Shown one piece after another: positions 45,231 to 55,817 of a stretch of 64,000 nt of DNA. The stretch is from Riptortus pedestris (lineage: Eukaryota; Arthropoda; Insecta; Hemiptera; Alydidae), in NCBI GenBank assembly GCA_019009955.1, contig CM032228.1, forward strand, positions 130,579,001 to 130,643,000, in the 5' to 3' direction. The first letter of the stretch is position 1. Each line of letters starts with the position of its first letter. A model generated the notes under the pieces. That model worked only from the letters and a program-made list of their open reading frames with translations, was not told the DNA's origin and searched no databases. The translations under genes and the position numbers were made by a program.

Positions 45231-45821
45231 TAGTGTGTAATACCTGCACGTGTGACAGAGGTTCTTTTTTTCCAGACTTTTGAACCTAATACCCATGCAA
45301 CCTACACAACCCAATCTTCAGATCAAAAATACAGTTCCAAAGTTTGTCGGGAGCAAAAAAAAAAAAAGACTCAGTCTCTGCAGTTGTAATTCCTTTAAAT
45401 TATGTAGCTGTAGGGTTAAAATAATGAAAGCTGGAGTGGGAAAGAATACAAAGTCGGAGGGTATAAAAATACATTATAATACCCTGGAGGGTTGGGTACT
45501 GGTCGGTTTGTTGGGGTGTGAAAAGCTTGAGTTATAGTCTCTGGTCCCGTGTCAGCCTTTCTTTCAGACTCCTCTAACTTCTTTCTCAGCTCCCACAAGG
45601 ACTACCGCTGAAAAACTGCTTTACTTCTCTCTGAATTTAAGGTGACAACAACTTAGACCCCCCCCCTCTTCATCGCCTTACGCTCCAACTTCTACTACGA
45701 TCTCGGCAACACATTTTGACTATAATATTTCTGAAAGGCAATTATGGAGAGAAGAAACTTTTCTACCTCAATAACATGTTTTATTTCCTTAGAAACCCTC
45801 ATTTCGTGCCAAAAATATCAT
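45231..45821. other. Unassigned after the LINE
   Basis: Contains an A-run (about 45,355-45,367) and a C-run (45,658-45,667). Frames on both strands carry no recognised domain. Confidence 0.4.
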
Positions 45822-46056
45822 TATTATTATTTATTAACGTCCACTTTTTGCATCTCAGGCTAATTGGGACGGGTTATCCACAGGTTACCACCCTTTTCTA
45901 GCCAGGATGGGACTTAGGATGTTATTTAATGAATTTCGTCACTACATAATTTCCTTTGCCTAGGCAAGAATCGAACTCGCACTCTAGGATTACCATGTAA
46001 AATTAAAGGCAACGCTTTAACTCACATGGCTAACCTGAGCCCCCCAAGAATATCAT
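45809..46056 (-). repeat. tRNA-derived SINE with 13-bp target duplication (one mismatch)
   Basis: ccaaaaatatcat (45,809-45,821) and ccaagaatatcat (46,044-46,056) flank a complete SINE in minus orientation: (att)n tail, 'aacgtccactttttgcatct', body, B-box complement 'agaatcgaactcgc', and head 'tcacatggctaacctgagcc'. It is very similar to the 36.2-kb copy, so both may come from one source. Confidence 0.85.
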
Positions 46057-46504
46057 AATAATATCAAAATAAGCCCACTAAAAAGAATGAATAATTTTTA
46101 ATATTAAACCTAGTAATGCATATACAAATCACTAAACAAGGAGTTTCAATGAAATCAATAGGGTTCACATCTTGAATGCCAGCAGTTGGTAATTCTGTCG
46201 GCTACATTAAACTCTCATTAGCTTCACATTGAACGGGCTTTATTTGTCGTACTTATCAACTAGTCTGATTATTTTTGACAGTGAAATTCAGTTCATATTG
46301 ATGTTCATCACTGAAGGATGAACTGTAATTATAATAAAAAAGGTCGCCCAAAAAATAATGTAGAAGAACCAGAATGTTGTAAAATTTACGTAACTAATTA
46401 GTACAATTGGGTATCAGAGGCTTAGGACTGGTTATAAAATAGGCAATCCTTTTCTGATGCCAAATAAAGTTATCCGCTACTATAAACCAAATTCAAATTA
46501 AGTT
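46057..46504. other. No supported gene
   Basis: AT-rich interval between the SINE and the next Helentron-like fragment. Nothing was recognised. Confidence 0.5.
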
Positions 46505-47350
46505 CTTCAAGCAGAGCTGCGTAAACTAAGCAGATTTCCTTTATGCTTAAATGACACACTGGTCATCTCATCTCACAATGGATTTTACTAGTAGTAAGGC
46601 ACGTTTTAAAACAGAAATTGACATGTACGCGTAAAATGAGATTTTTAATGACTTAAACAAAAAAAAAAAACTAGATGATAACAAGTAGAGGTTTGCAAAG
46701 TGCTGAAAACATAAAAATACAAATATTTTCCTCAGTATTCGAGTTAGAAGAAAAAAAAAGTGTAGAATAATAGCTCTAGAAAATTAAAATTTCAACATGG
46801 TTGGTTATATAAACTTATCCATCGAATTCATGGTAACAGAAATATTTCGAATTTTCAATTATTCCCTCCCCTTCTAAACCCACAATCTCTAAGGTCGATT
46901 TCAGCCATTACCTGCTTTTAATATAAGCATCAGTTTTCCATGATAAAATATCAAACACAGTGTACAGCAAATAAGAACCATATAGTTCATAACGTAAAAT
47001 CTGAAATGATGACCTCACTCTGAAAATATTTGCATATATTTCACAATGTATTGTTAAAGTGCATACGTACAATGTAAAAGTTTAATGAAAACAATATAAG
47101 GTACGAATAAAGTGGTTCATGATATAACATCTTATTCTTAATATGGCATGAGTAGGAGTGGGGGTTTGTTAAAGGATAGAAGATGCAAATAACTTGGTTA
47201 ATATTCAAAGGTAGAGAAAATATGTACAAAACAGCATTTATAGGCAACAGAATTTGCAATAAGATTGATTCTATACAAGTGTACGATCCGACGTATAATG
47301 AAGTTGCGTCCCATTTACCTGCCTCTAACTCCTCTCCCTGCGGTCTCAAA
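46505..47350 (+). mobile_element. Diverged Helentron-like element
   Basis: The left end 'agagctgcgtaaactaagca' then 'gatttcctttatgc' is at 46,512-46,546. Diverged core blocks follow ('aatatttcgaattttcaatt' near 46,839; 'cgatttcagccatta' at about 46,894). 47,160-47,290 contains a second core ('taacttggttaatattcaaa', 'gcaataagattgattctata'). The order suggests two overlapping old copies. No right palindrome is preserved. Confidence 0.5.
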
Positions 47351-47752
47351 ATAATCTAGATATTTCTAAATTTTATATTATCCTCTCTCGTAGTCAGTTT
47401 ACGACAATCAACAAATTTTATCTGTCACTTTAGTATTATATGAATAGTTTAAATATGGAATATAGATCACAATAATATTGAGGTATCTAGAAAATATAAT
47501 ATTTTTGGATACACCTGGAACATATAATATTAGTTATTGGACGACACCTGGAACCGATTGCATGCGTCTCACATAGAAAATAGTTGTTGAAACCCAAATT
47601 AGACATTTAAGAAAACATTTTTTTTAAATGAGTATCAGATTATTGTTAATACGAGATCTGTAGGACTGGAGTTAACTCATGGCAAACGAAAAAGTCGGTT
47701 ACTATTAAGGTAGAGAAACATGTATAGAATAGGAAGCATGTATAGATTACAT

Positions 47753-47832
47753 AAGAGGGCTGCGTAAACAGAGCAGATTTCCCCCACGCTTGATGACACA
47801 CTGATGCTCTCATCTAACCTTATATCCTCTAT
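47753..47832 (+). mobile_element. Helentron-like left-end stub
   Basis: 'gggctgcgtaaacagagcag' then 'atttcccccacgc' (47,757-47,790), followed within about 50 bp by the reversed right end of the next copy. A whole copy is not present. Confidence 0.55.
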
Positions 47833-48795
47833 TAGCAGATTTCCCTTAAGGTTGTACTCATGACGCTATTTAGAAAAATTTCCTCAAATGTTCATGGATC
47901 CTAGTTAGGAGATGACGAAAATGAGGTCCGCTCAAAACGTTATATATATAGTCTGTGACCGCTCTAGCGGTCGCAATGTTTGGTTGATCGTTACCAAACG
48001 TGGCATTAATTCATTTATGTAGAAAGAAAGATCATGTTCGTTAATGGCTGAAATCGGACCAGTGCGAGGGGGGGGGTTTAGAGGGGAGGATTTTCGACAT
48101 TTGAAATATCTCCATTACAATCCATTGGAACGAAAAATTGTATAGAGCCAATCTTATTATAATTGAATGATCTATAAATTTTGCTCTATACATATTTTCC
48201 GTATAATGAATATTAACCGAGATATTTGGATTTTATACTTTTCCGCTTTCAGTAAACCCCACTCCTACTCATTTTTTAATAATAAGCTGTTATATTGTGA
48301 ACCATTTCATTACAAGGTTAAATACCAAATATTGTTTTCAACAAACCTTTATTATACGAGATACATGCAAATACGTTCTGTTGACCACCACCCCCCCCCC
48401 TCCTTTGTTCTTGGATTACTAAAATCGGAGTGATAGAGATAAAAATTATTTTGATTCATTACAAATTACTGCACTAGCTATTGTACATAGTTTTCACTAA
48501 AATTTATATGTTATATTTAGACATATTTCATTAATTGTTCTTCTTTCCGGTCTAGAATAATTCTATCTATTCAGCCCTGCGATGTTGGCTGCTCTGTTTG
48601 TTTACAATTCAGGCGCTTTCCGTTGTAGATATTATTAATTTGAAAATTGACTGAAAGATTTCATCTTACCGTTTGTATTAACTCACTTAACATTCACAGT
48701 GGTGTTACTAGCATGTAGATTTATCTGTTGTAAACCTTCCCGTGGGAAATATAGATTTTCACTTACGCAGCCCCTGCGTGACGGAATTTATTTTT
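47833..48795 (-). mobile_element. Helentron-like element, long subfamily, copy J
   Basis: Reversed copy: 'tagcagatttcccttaag' (47,832), 'gttgtactcatgacgc', a very short TA run (47,941-47,950), the core 'accgctctagcggtcgcaat', a G-run at 48,069, and at the far end 'cttacgcagcccctgcgtga' then 'cgg' (about 48,762-48,784). It is about 960 bp, matching copy I in length and extra segment. The right-end palindrome has lost its inner arm ('cccttaaggttg'). Confidence 0.75.
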
Positions 48796-49524
48796 AAGTA
48801 AAATCCGATGAGTAGAACTGGGTGTTTACTGAAGACTGATTACAAAAAAGACCGAATAACTCTTGTACTTAACGCTAAGCTACAATAAAATGTATACAAC
48901 AAAATATACAATAAAATGTAAACAACAACTGTAGAGTATCGGTTTAACAAGATTAGTACTATAACATTTTTTCACCCGGCTCATAAGAATGGAGATACTT
49001 TGAATTTTCGAATTCCCCCTCTAAAAACCCCTATTTGGGGTCCGATTTCAGCCATTAACGAATATGATCGTAAGTGTTGAGTGAAACGGTGAAATATTGA
49101 GTATGCTACAGATCAAATAAGCACTTTCGAGCCACCCGTTTAAAGCAATATTTCATATTTAAGGTTGGAATAAGATGTCTCCTGTTATATTGGATTATTG
49201 TTAATATGCGATGACTAAAAAGTGGATAGGACAATATCTAAATATTCCAGATAAAGGAAAAGTGTGCATTACTTCATTTATAGACCATTAATTTGGCAAC
49301 AAGATTGGTTATATTCTATTTCCTATCTCTAACGCCCTCCTCAAGGTAAATTTCAGCAGTTAACGAACTTGATCTTTGTTTTTGCATTAATATCAATCAA
49401 TTAATTATATTATTATTATTAATTAATATTAATATCAATTTTGGTAACAATAAAAACAAATGGCAACCCTTAGAGTGCTAACAGTTCAGAACAAACATAT
49501 ATTGGGTGTGTGTGTGTGTGTGTG

Positions 49525-49585
<61 letters not shown>

Positions 49586-49671
49586 AAGCGGACCTCATTT
49601 TCATCAGCCCCTAAGTAGACTCGGTGTGCATTTGAAGACTGTTTTTCGAAAATCGCGTCGCGGTTACAAAT
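48796..49671 (+). mobile_element. Diverged Helentron-like sequence that received the BEL insertion
   Basis: Core blocks appear at 48,970-49,100 ('gtccgatttcagccattaac') and again at 49,345-49,480 ('aacgaacttgatctttgttt', 'aacccttagagtgctaacag'). Next are (TG)n and (TA)n (49,506-49,580), and the right-end block 'taagcggacctcattttcat' to 'cgaaaatcgcgtcg' (49,660). The BEL element starts 11 bp later. The right palindrome is not recognisable beyond the BEL element. Confidence 0.6.
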
Positions 49672-49676
49672 ATATA
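49672..49676. repeat. BEL target-site duplication, left
   Basis: ATATA directly before the 5' LTR. The same five bases follow the 3' LTR (55,818-55,822). The flank is TA-rich, but an exact 5-bp match adjoining both LTR ends fits BEL integration. Confidence 0.85.
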
Positions 49677-50419
49677 TGTTGCGGCAACAATAGCATTAAG
49701 TAATGTAACCGTAATAAATGTAATACGTGTAGCTGCCACATGATGGCAGCACTTGACAGAGCTGCCCAAGCGGGAGAGAGAGAGAGAGCGTGAGGGAGAG
49801 AGAGAGAGATAGAGCCAGACGCCAGGATAATCCCCAAACTCTCTTATCGCCTAGTTTTCTCAAGCTCTTCCCAGGCTGCAGGGATTAACCAAACAACCAG
49901 TTCGGCATAGACCTTCATCAAGGCTACATCGTGCACACCGGCCCAGCTGCCCATCACCTATCAGTTCGGCCTAGACCTTCAATAAGGCATCACCGTTCAC
50001 ACCGGCCCAGCTGCCACATCATTTCATACGGGTACATCCACCTATATGACTTCGCCTCAAGCGGACACCAAGTGTTCCCGGCCATCTCTCTTTCTCTCTC
50101 TCTGTCTACAGTTAAGATTATCTTTATCATTATTATTATGTTATTAAGAGCTCAGTAGTTGACTAATTAGTTTATAATATAATATTAATTTTAGTATCAT
50201 TACCTTTAAAGGAAGCATCTTTCTTGTTATTTTTTTATTATTATAGGAGAAGACCATTATTAATTTTATAATTAAATATCTATACCATACATTTTATTCA
50301 TTTTTTTATGATCTAACCCCCCTTTCTCTGCTGCGACCAGCTGTATTAGCCAACACTGGCCATAACAAAACAGCAGTCGGTGTTAGGAACTTCAAGCGAA
50401 TCTCCTAGCCGCTGCAACA
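49677..50419 (+). repeat. 5' LTR (743 bp)
   Basis: Begins TGTTGCGGCAACA (itself a near-palindrome) and ends GCTGCAACA. It contains (GA)n runs at about 49,781-49,810 and a 64-bp direct duplication: 'cagttcggcatagacctt' starts at 49,898 and 'cagttcggcctagacctt' at 49,962. A short CT run lies at 50,085-50,105. The element's promoter should be here, but no clear TATA-initiator pair stands out. Confidence 0.95.
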
Positions 50420-50644
50420 CTTTGGTCCTCCGGCGGCCGGATTAAAGGCTTTACCAACATTTTGGTACTCCCAGCGTGGATCGCAGCAGAAAAGGATTAA
50501 AATATTATTATTCAATTATTGTGACCTTTTGTTTATATAATATCATTATATTTATGTATTCAATAGGTTCGCCTCACATGACGCCCACTGGTTTAAAGTA
50601 TTAATGTATTTAATATTTTATTTCATTTTTAAAATATAAACAAC
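50420..50644 (+). promoter_or_regulatory. Leader with candidate primer-binding site
   Basis: Directly after the LTR, 'ctttggtcctccggcggccg' offers TGGTCCTCCGGCGGCC as a tRNA 3'-end complement. A second similar run, 'ttttggtactcccagcgtgg', lies at about 50,461. The TGG right after the LTR is where a BEL primer-binding site is expected. I cannot say which tRNA is used. The leader then runs AT-rich to the ATG at 50,645 in a good start context (caacATGg). Confidence 0.55.
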
Positions 50645-53600
50645 ATGGAGAAGCTGGATTCGCAAACTGCGGCCCACATTAACGGCTTGAAGTCAAAACT
50701 TCGGGACACCACATCAGAAATAAAAGGAATACTGGACCAAGGACGTCTAATAGCCAAAGATGCCACTCAACTCTTCTTATTTAAGGGTATGTTCCGCGAG
50801 CTGAAGCCATACTTTGAAAGCTTCAAAGATACATGGCAGAAGCTGCTGGAAGCCCACTCGGCAGCAAACATTTCTGCCTCATTTCCAAGTGAGAATGAGG
50901 AGAAATTGCACACAGCGGCGAAGCGTTATTATTATGAGGCCTGTGCAATTTATGAATCGCACATGAATCCAACGCCTGTTTCTGCTCCCTTAACCCAGAA
51001 TTCAGAGGTTAACGCAGGTACATTAGCGGGTAGCTCTCTAAATGAGTCCCGATCTGTCCGAGCACGCCTCCCACAGATCAACCTCCCTGATTTCTCAGGA
51101 AATCAGAGCGAATGGCCGCTTTTCAGGGACATATTTGTCTCCTTGATACATGACGAGCCTACCTTATCTAACATTGAGAAATTTCATTTTTTAGTTTCAT
51201 GTTTGAGAGGTCCCGCTCTTTCTCTGATCCGAAGTGTTCCTCTGATGGACTCCAATTACGAGCAGGCTTGGAAAATCTTGAAGGAGAATTACGATGACAA
51301 GAGACGCCTCGCCGGAAGCTATTTGAGGACAATTTTGAACTATGTTCCGTTCAGGAGCAGGCCAACTGCCAGTAGCCTTAAGGATTTTATTACAGTCGTT
51401 CTGGAGAGCGTCTCCGCTTTTAAGCAGCTAGGAATCAAAGACGCTGATGACTTTATCTTATCCTATCTGGTACTTAGATGCCTGGATCCAGCAACACGGA
51501 AGGATTTTGAAAGGGAAGTAGCTCACGTTGAGTTTCCTCAATTTGAGCGGTTAGTGACCTTCATAAAGGCGGAGTGGAAAACTTTGGACTTGACGACCGA
51601 CGATTTCAAGAGTCCTTCGGTCCCGCAGTCTTCTTTAAACCATTCTAAGGATTCCACGAACGCTAACCGTACGTTCAAGCAAGGTTGCATGAACAAGAAG
51701 TTCAATACTTCTCTTTTCGTCAATGAAGAAGACGGAATTTCTGGGAATAGCTTATCTTCTAAGAAACAGACGACTAAAGGCTCAGGATTTCTTCGACTCA
51801 GCTGTCCGGTTTGCAAGGCTCAGCACAACCTCTACCAGTGCTCTACGTTCCGCAGTTCTTCCCCAGGGGAAAGAAGAACGTTGTTGAAGGCATGGTCTGG
51901 CTGCCTAAACTGCTTATCCCAAAAACATAAAATTAATGCCTGTCAATCGGAGAGGAGATGTCAGAATTGTGGAGAGAAACACCACACATGGCTCCATCAA
52001 CCCCACGTACCTGTTTCCGCAACACCGACTTCGGCTTCAGTGGCGAAGGACTCAGAAGGGATCACCCTTGGCAATGCACATCATGTCTCAGGTGAAGGTG
52101 AGGTCCTCTTGGGAACTGCTCAAATCCAAGTAAAGGACGCTTCTGGAAATTTCAGAACAATCAGAGTTGTCACCGACAGCGGGAGTCAATTCTCCTTCAT
52201 GACTCATGACTGTGCACAGAGGCTCGGCTTTCCTATCCAGCCAAGTGGACACAGCATTTCAGGAATTGGCCTTGTAAGCTTGTCCAACACTCTTGGCAAG
52301 GTGCAATGCTGCATAAGGCCAGTTATAAAATCATCCTCTCATCCTCTGAGCACTGATGTCATAGTCGTCTCCCATATCACTACTGATCTACCTCGCACCC
52401 AGCTGCCAATGACGATTCAAGAATACTACAAAGGCTACGCTCTCGCGGATCCTGATTTCTGGAAACCTGGATCCATCGACTTCCTCCTTGGAGGTGACTT
52501 ATTCTTTGACATTATCACTGGCAAGCCAATAACTGTCAACCCAGCCATTCCGAAGTTGTTGCCAACCACCTTCGGCTTCATTGTAGCAGGCCCTGTCAAG
52601 GCCCATCCCAAGTCAAACACCAGCGTCAACCTTTTCATCCAATCTCAGGACGAGGAATCTTCGTATCCCCTAGCTTCAAGAGCACTCATGGAAGACATTT
52701 ATGTTGACGACGTCGTGACTGGTGCACTATCTGTTGAAGAGGCTCAAGAGTTTAAGACACAACTCATGGCACTTCCAGGTAAAGGTTGCTTCCAATTGAG
52801 CAAATGGGCAAGCAATAGTCATGAATCGCTATCCGAGCTTGAAGAGAATCAATGTCAAGCTTCAGCCGTTACATTGAACTCAGAAGATGAACCAAAACTT
52901 AAGCTTCTGGGTATGCAATGGATACCATCCCGTGATATCTTTACCTATCAACACACCAACCCTAACTGGCATTCCTCCAAGAGGTCAATACTGTCCGGTA
53001 TTCCACTTATCTACGACCCTTTGGGCTTTCTTTCGCCCGTGGTCTTCTACGCAAAGATCATTCTCCAAGATATGTGGATTTCAAATTGCGGTTGGGATGA
53101 GTTAGGTCCTCCAGAAGTATGCAAGCAATGGCATCAATTCCTGTCCCAGCTTAACAAAATTTCTGAAGTTCGAGTTCAGCGTTGCATCATTCCCAAATTC
53201 AGGAAAACTTCCACCATTGTTGGGTTTTGCGACGCATCAGAAAGAGGTTACTCAGCCGTCTTGTATCTCTTAAACAGGACTGATGACAGCTCGAATGTTC
53301 ACCTTCTTAGAGCGAAAACCAAACTTGCTCCCATCAAGATTATGACGATACCCCGGCTCGAACTATCTGGTGCCTTGTTGCTAAGCAAACTGTTTAGATC
53401 CTGTGACAAGTTTGTCGAAAGGTTAAACATACATGATGTAAAACTCTTTACAGATTCTAAGGTGGTTCTAGGATGGCTGTCTACTCCTTCAAAGATGCTC
53501 AACGCATTCGTTGCGCATCGGGTAGTACAGATTTTAGAGTTTACTCACAGTAGCCAATGTAATTATGTCAGGACCACGGATAATCCTGCTGACCGCAGTT

Positions 53601-55042
53601 CTAGAGGACTCCTGCCAGCTGCTATTGCCTACCATTCTCTATGGTGGGCGGGGCCAACATGGTTACTACTTCCACCTGACCAATGGTCATCTCCAAAAAT
53701 GAAGAGCGTTGACTTGCCTGAGTTGAAGAAGGAACACCTTGTGCTCTTGTCGTCGGAAGAAGATCCTACACCCTACATCATATCCTGTTTCCAACGGTGT
53801 TCATCTTATTTGAAACTCCTTAGAACATTCTCCTATGTTCTCCGGTTCTTGAGTATCAAGAGAAACCAGAGAGCTAGAACAGGGCCTATTACAGTTCCAG
53901 AGTTGAGAAAAACTCTGAAAATATGCGTGCGAGTCACCAATGACCATCACAAGTTGGACCCCAAGTATTTGAAATCCTTGAATGCGTTTCTCAACGAAGA
54001 CGGAGTCTTCAGGGTGGGCGGCAGACTACAGCATTCCTACTTGAGGTATGATGCCAAGCATCCAATCATTCTTTCAGGTAAAAGCCACTTAGCCAGACTA
54101 ATTGTCGACCACCACCATAAGTCCTACCTACATTTAGGCCCCACGGGACTTAGAGCCATGCTCCACACTAAGTTCTGGATAACCTCAGTGAGAAATCTTG
54201 TTCGTGATCGTATATTTAAGTGCATCAAATGCTATAAAACAAGTCACCTTTCCGAAGCCCCTCAAATGGGAAACCTACCAGATTATCGCCTGAAGGATGA
54301 CCAAGTCTTTCATCATGTTGGCATTGACCTTGGCGGGCCATTCGCCGTCCGCGAGTCTTCAAGAAGAAAGGCATCCCTCGGAAAGGCATTCCTTTGCCTC
54401 TTCATATGCATGGTCACGAAAGCTGTACACCTTAAGCTAGTTTCTCGCTGCTCCACCGAGTCATCTCTCGCAGCGTTAGATAGATTCTCGGCTCGCAGAG
54501 GAAGACCCGTCCATATCTACACGGACTGTGGCACGAACTTCGTTGGTGCTGCCAACAAGTTGAAGGACATCCTCATGCTCTTCGAGTCTTCTTCAACCCA
54601 AGAGGCAATGGCAAACCATGCTGCAGACGAGTCTATAGAGTGGTCATACAACCCACCTTTTGCACCACATTTTGGGGGAATCTGGGAGGCAGCAATCAAG
54701 GCTGCCAAGTCCATCCTCAACAGAGTAATTGGTGACACACCCATGACATTTGAGGAATTAGCGACAGTCCTTTGCAACATCAAAGGCATCTCAAACTCTA
54801 GGCCCTTAACTCCTGTAGGAAGCGACAACGAGGCCATCGAGTATCTCACTCCAGGACACTTCTTGGGGGGCCGTCCTCTTACGTCAGTACCAGAAGACAA
54901 CTATATAGGAGAGAAGATCAGCCCATTAAGGAGATGGGACATGGTCCGTCAGACTTCTCAACACTTCTGGAACCGAGTGTACAAAAGGCCAGTTGCCAAA
55001 TTGGTTCCTTTGAAGGCAATCAATTCTGATGGTAATATTTAA
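50645..55042 (+). CDS. BEL/Pao gag-pol polyprotein, 1465 residues, missing most of RT and part of DUF5641
   Basis: Gag occupies about 1-455, with the DUF1759 signature LPDFSGNQSEWPLFRD (147-162) and Cys/His motifs CPVC (387), CLNC (420) and CQNCGEKHH (439). The protease has DSGSQ at 511-515, and its domain runs to FGFIVAGPV (643-651). The RT active-site motif YVDD is at 686-689, only about 35 residues later, so the fingers and the palm Asp of motif A are gone, roughly 250-300 residues short of relatives. RNase H has D863, E906, D937 and D983. Integrase has an HHCC zinc site (Cys1193, Cys1196) and D1228, D1294, E1348. The C-terminal DUF5641 starts normally (GHFLGGRPL, about 1404) but jumps from FWNR (1441-1444) to VYKRPVAKLVPL, losing about 70 residues. 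There are no stops or frameshifts. The RT should be inactive, while gag, protease, RNase H and integrase motifs are preserved. Relatives are usually about 1,700-1,900 residues. Confidence 0.93.
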   Translation: MEKLDSQTAAHINGLKSKLRDTTSEIKGILDQGRLIAKDATQLFLFKGMFRELKPYFESFKDTWQKLLEAHSAANISASFPSENEEKLHTAAKRYYYEACAIYESHMNPTPVSAPLTQNSEVNAGTLAGSSLNESRSVRARLPQINLPDFSGNQSEWPLFRDIFVSLIHDEPTLSNIEKFHFLVSCLRGPALSLIRSVPLMDSNYEQAWKILKENYDDKRRLAGSYLRTILNYVPFRSRPTASSLKDFITVVLESVSAFKQLGIKDADDFILSYLVLRCLDPATRKDFEREVAHVEFPQFERLVTFIKAEWKTLDLTTDDFKSPSVPQSSLNHSKDSTNANRTFKQGCMNKKFNTSLFVNEEDGISGNSLSSKKQTTKGSGFLRLSCPVCKAQHNLYQCSTFRSSSPGERRTLLKAWSGCLNCLSQKHKINACQSERRCQNCGEKHHTWLHQPHVPVSATPTSASVAKDSEGITLGNAHHVSGEGEVLLGTAQIQVKDASGNFRTIRVVTDSGSQFSFMTHDCAQRLGFPIQPSGHSISGIGLVSLSNTLGKVQCCIRPVIKSSSHPLSTDVIVVSHITTDLPRTQLPMTIQEYYKGYALADPDFWKPGSIDFLLGGDLFFDIITGKPITVNPAIPKLLPTTFGFIVAGPVKAHPKSNTSVNLFIQSQDEESSYPLASRALMEDIYVDDVVTGALSVEEAQEFKTQLMALPGKGCFQLSKWASNSHESLSELEENQCQASAVTLNSEDEPKLKLLGMQWIPSRDIFTYQHTNPNWHSSKRSILSGIPLIYDPLGFLSPVVFYAKIILQDMWISNCGWDELGPPEVCKQWHQFLSQLNKISEVRVQRCIIPKFRKTSTIVGFCDASERGYSAVLYLLNRTDDSSNVHLLRAKTKLAPIKIMTIPRLELSGALLLSKLFRSCDKFVERLNIHDVKLFTDSKVVLGWLSTPSKMLNAFVAHRVVQILEFTHSSQCNYVRTTDNPADRSSRGLLPAAIAYHSLWWAGPTWLLLPPDQWSSPKMKSVDLPELKKEHLVLLSSEEDPTPYIISCFQRCSSYLKLLRTFSYVLRFLSIKRNQRARTGPITVPELRKTLKICVRVTNDHHKLDPKYLKSLNAFLNEDGVFRVGGRLQHSYLRYDAKHPIILSGKSHLARLIVDHHHKSYLHLGPTGLRAMLHTKFWITSVRNLVRDRIFKCIKCYKTSHLSEAPQMGNLPDYRLKDDQVFHHVGIDLGGPFAVRESSRRKASLGKAFLCLFICMVTKAVHLKLVSRCSTESSLAALDRFSARRGRPVHIYTDCGTNFVGAANKLKDILMLFESSSTQEAMANHAADESIEWSYNPPFAPHFGGIWEAAIKAAKSILNRVIGDTPMTFEELATVLCNIKGISNSRPLTPVGSDNEAIEYLTPGHFLGGRPLTSVPEDNYIGEKISPLRRWDMVRQTSQHFWNRVYKRPVAKLVPLKAINSDGNI

Positions 55043-55057
55043 AAATTTTTATTAAAA

Positions 55058-55072
55058 TTTTGGTGGGCGGAA
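55058..55072 (+). promoter_or_regulatory. Polypurine tract
   Basis: 'ttttggtgggcggaa' ends directly at the 3' LTR start, with GGTGGGCGGAA as the purine-rich primer for plus-strand synthesis. One T and one C interrupt the purines. Confidence 0.75.
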
Positions 55073-55817
55073 TGTTGCGGCAACAATAGCATTAAGTAAT
55101 GTAACCGTAATAAATGTAATACGTGTAGCTGCCACATGATGGCAGCACTTGACAGAGCTGCCCAAGCGGGAGAGAGAGAGAGAGCGTGAGGGAGAGAGAG
55201 AGAGAGATAGAGCCAGACGCCAGGATAATCCCCAAACTCTCTTATCGCCTAGTTTTCTCAAGCTCTTCCCAGGCTGCAGGGATTAACCAAACAACCAGTT
55301 CGGCATAGACCTTCATCAAGGCTACATCGTGCACACCGGCCCAGCTGCCCATCACCTATCAGTTCGGCCTAGACCTTCAATAAGGCATCACCGTTCACAC
55401 CGGCCCAGCTGCCACATCATTTCATACGGGTACATCCGCCTATATGACTTCGCCTCAAGCGGACACCAAGTGTTCCCGGCCATCTCTCTTTCTCTCTCTC
55501 TGTCTACAGTTAAGATTATCTTTATCATTATTATTATGTTATTAAGAGCTCAGTAGTTGACTAATTAGTTTATAATATAATATTAATTTTAGTATCATTA
55601 CCTTTAAAGGAAGCATCTTTCTTGTTATTTTTTTATTATTATAGGAGAAGACCATTATTAATTTTATAATTAAATATCTATACCATACATTTTATTCATT
55701 TTTTTATGATCTAACCCCCCTTTCTCTGCTGCGACCAGCTGTATTAGCCAACACTGGCCATAACAAAACAGCAGTCGGTGTTAGGAACTTCAAGCGAATC
55801 TCCTAGCCGCTGCAACA
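55073..55817 (+). repeat. 3' LTR (745 bp)
   Basis: Matches the 5' LTR throughout. It has one extra GA pair (about 55,200) and one A-to-G difference ('acatccgcctatatg' at about 55,433 against 'acatccacctatatg' at about 50,034). Confidence 0.95.

Larger units (their letters stand above)
49677..55817 (+). mobile_element. BEL/Pao LTR retrotransposon, young and internally deleted
   Basis: A 6,141-bp element with LTRs of 743 and 745 bp that begin TGTTGCGGCAACA and end GCCGCTGCAACA, a 5-bp target duplication, a primer-binding region, one long gag-pol frame and a polypurine tract. Domain content (DUF1759-type gag, DUF1758-type protease, RT, RNase H, integrase, DUF5641) is specific to the BEL/Pao superfamily. 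LTRs differ by only one substitution and one 2-bp indel by my reading, so insertion was recent. Two in-frame losses in the polyprotein (described under the CDS) make it probably non-autonomous. Confidence 0.95.

Noticed and set aside
51538..51816. Minus-strand and alternate frames within 50.6-55.0 kb
   Set aside because: They are shadows of the gag-pol frame, whose domains are clear on the + strand.
55052..55261. Frames in both LTRs (for example 49,931-50,158 and 55,329-55,556)
   Set aside because: LTR sequence; the frames contain the GA or CT runs and are not known BEL proteins.
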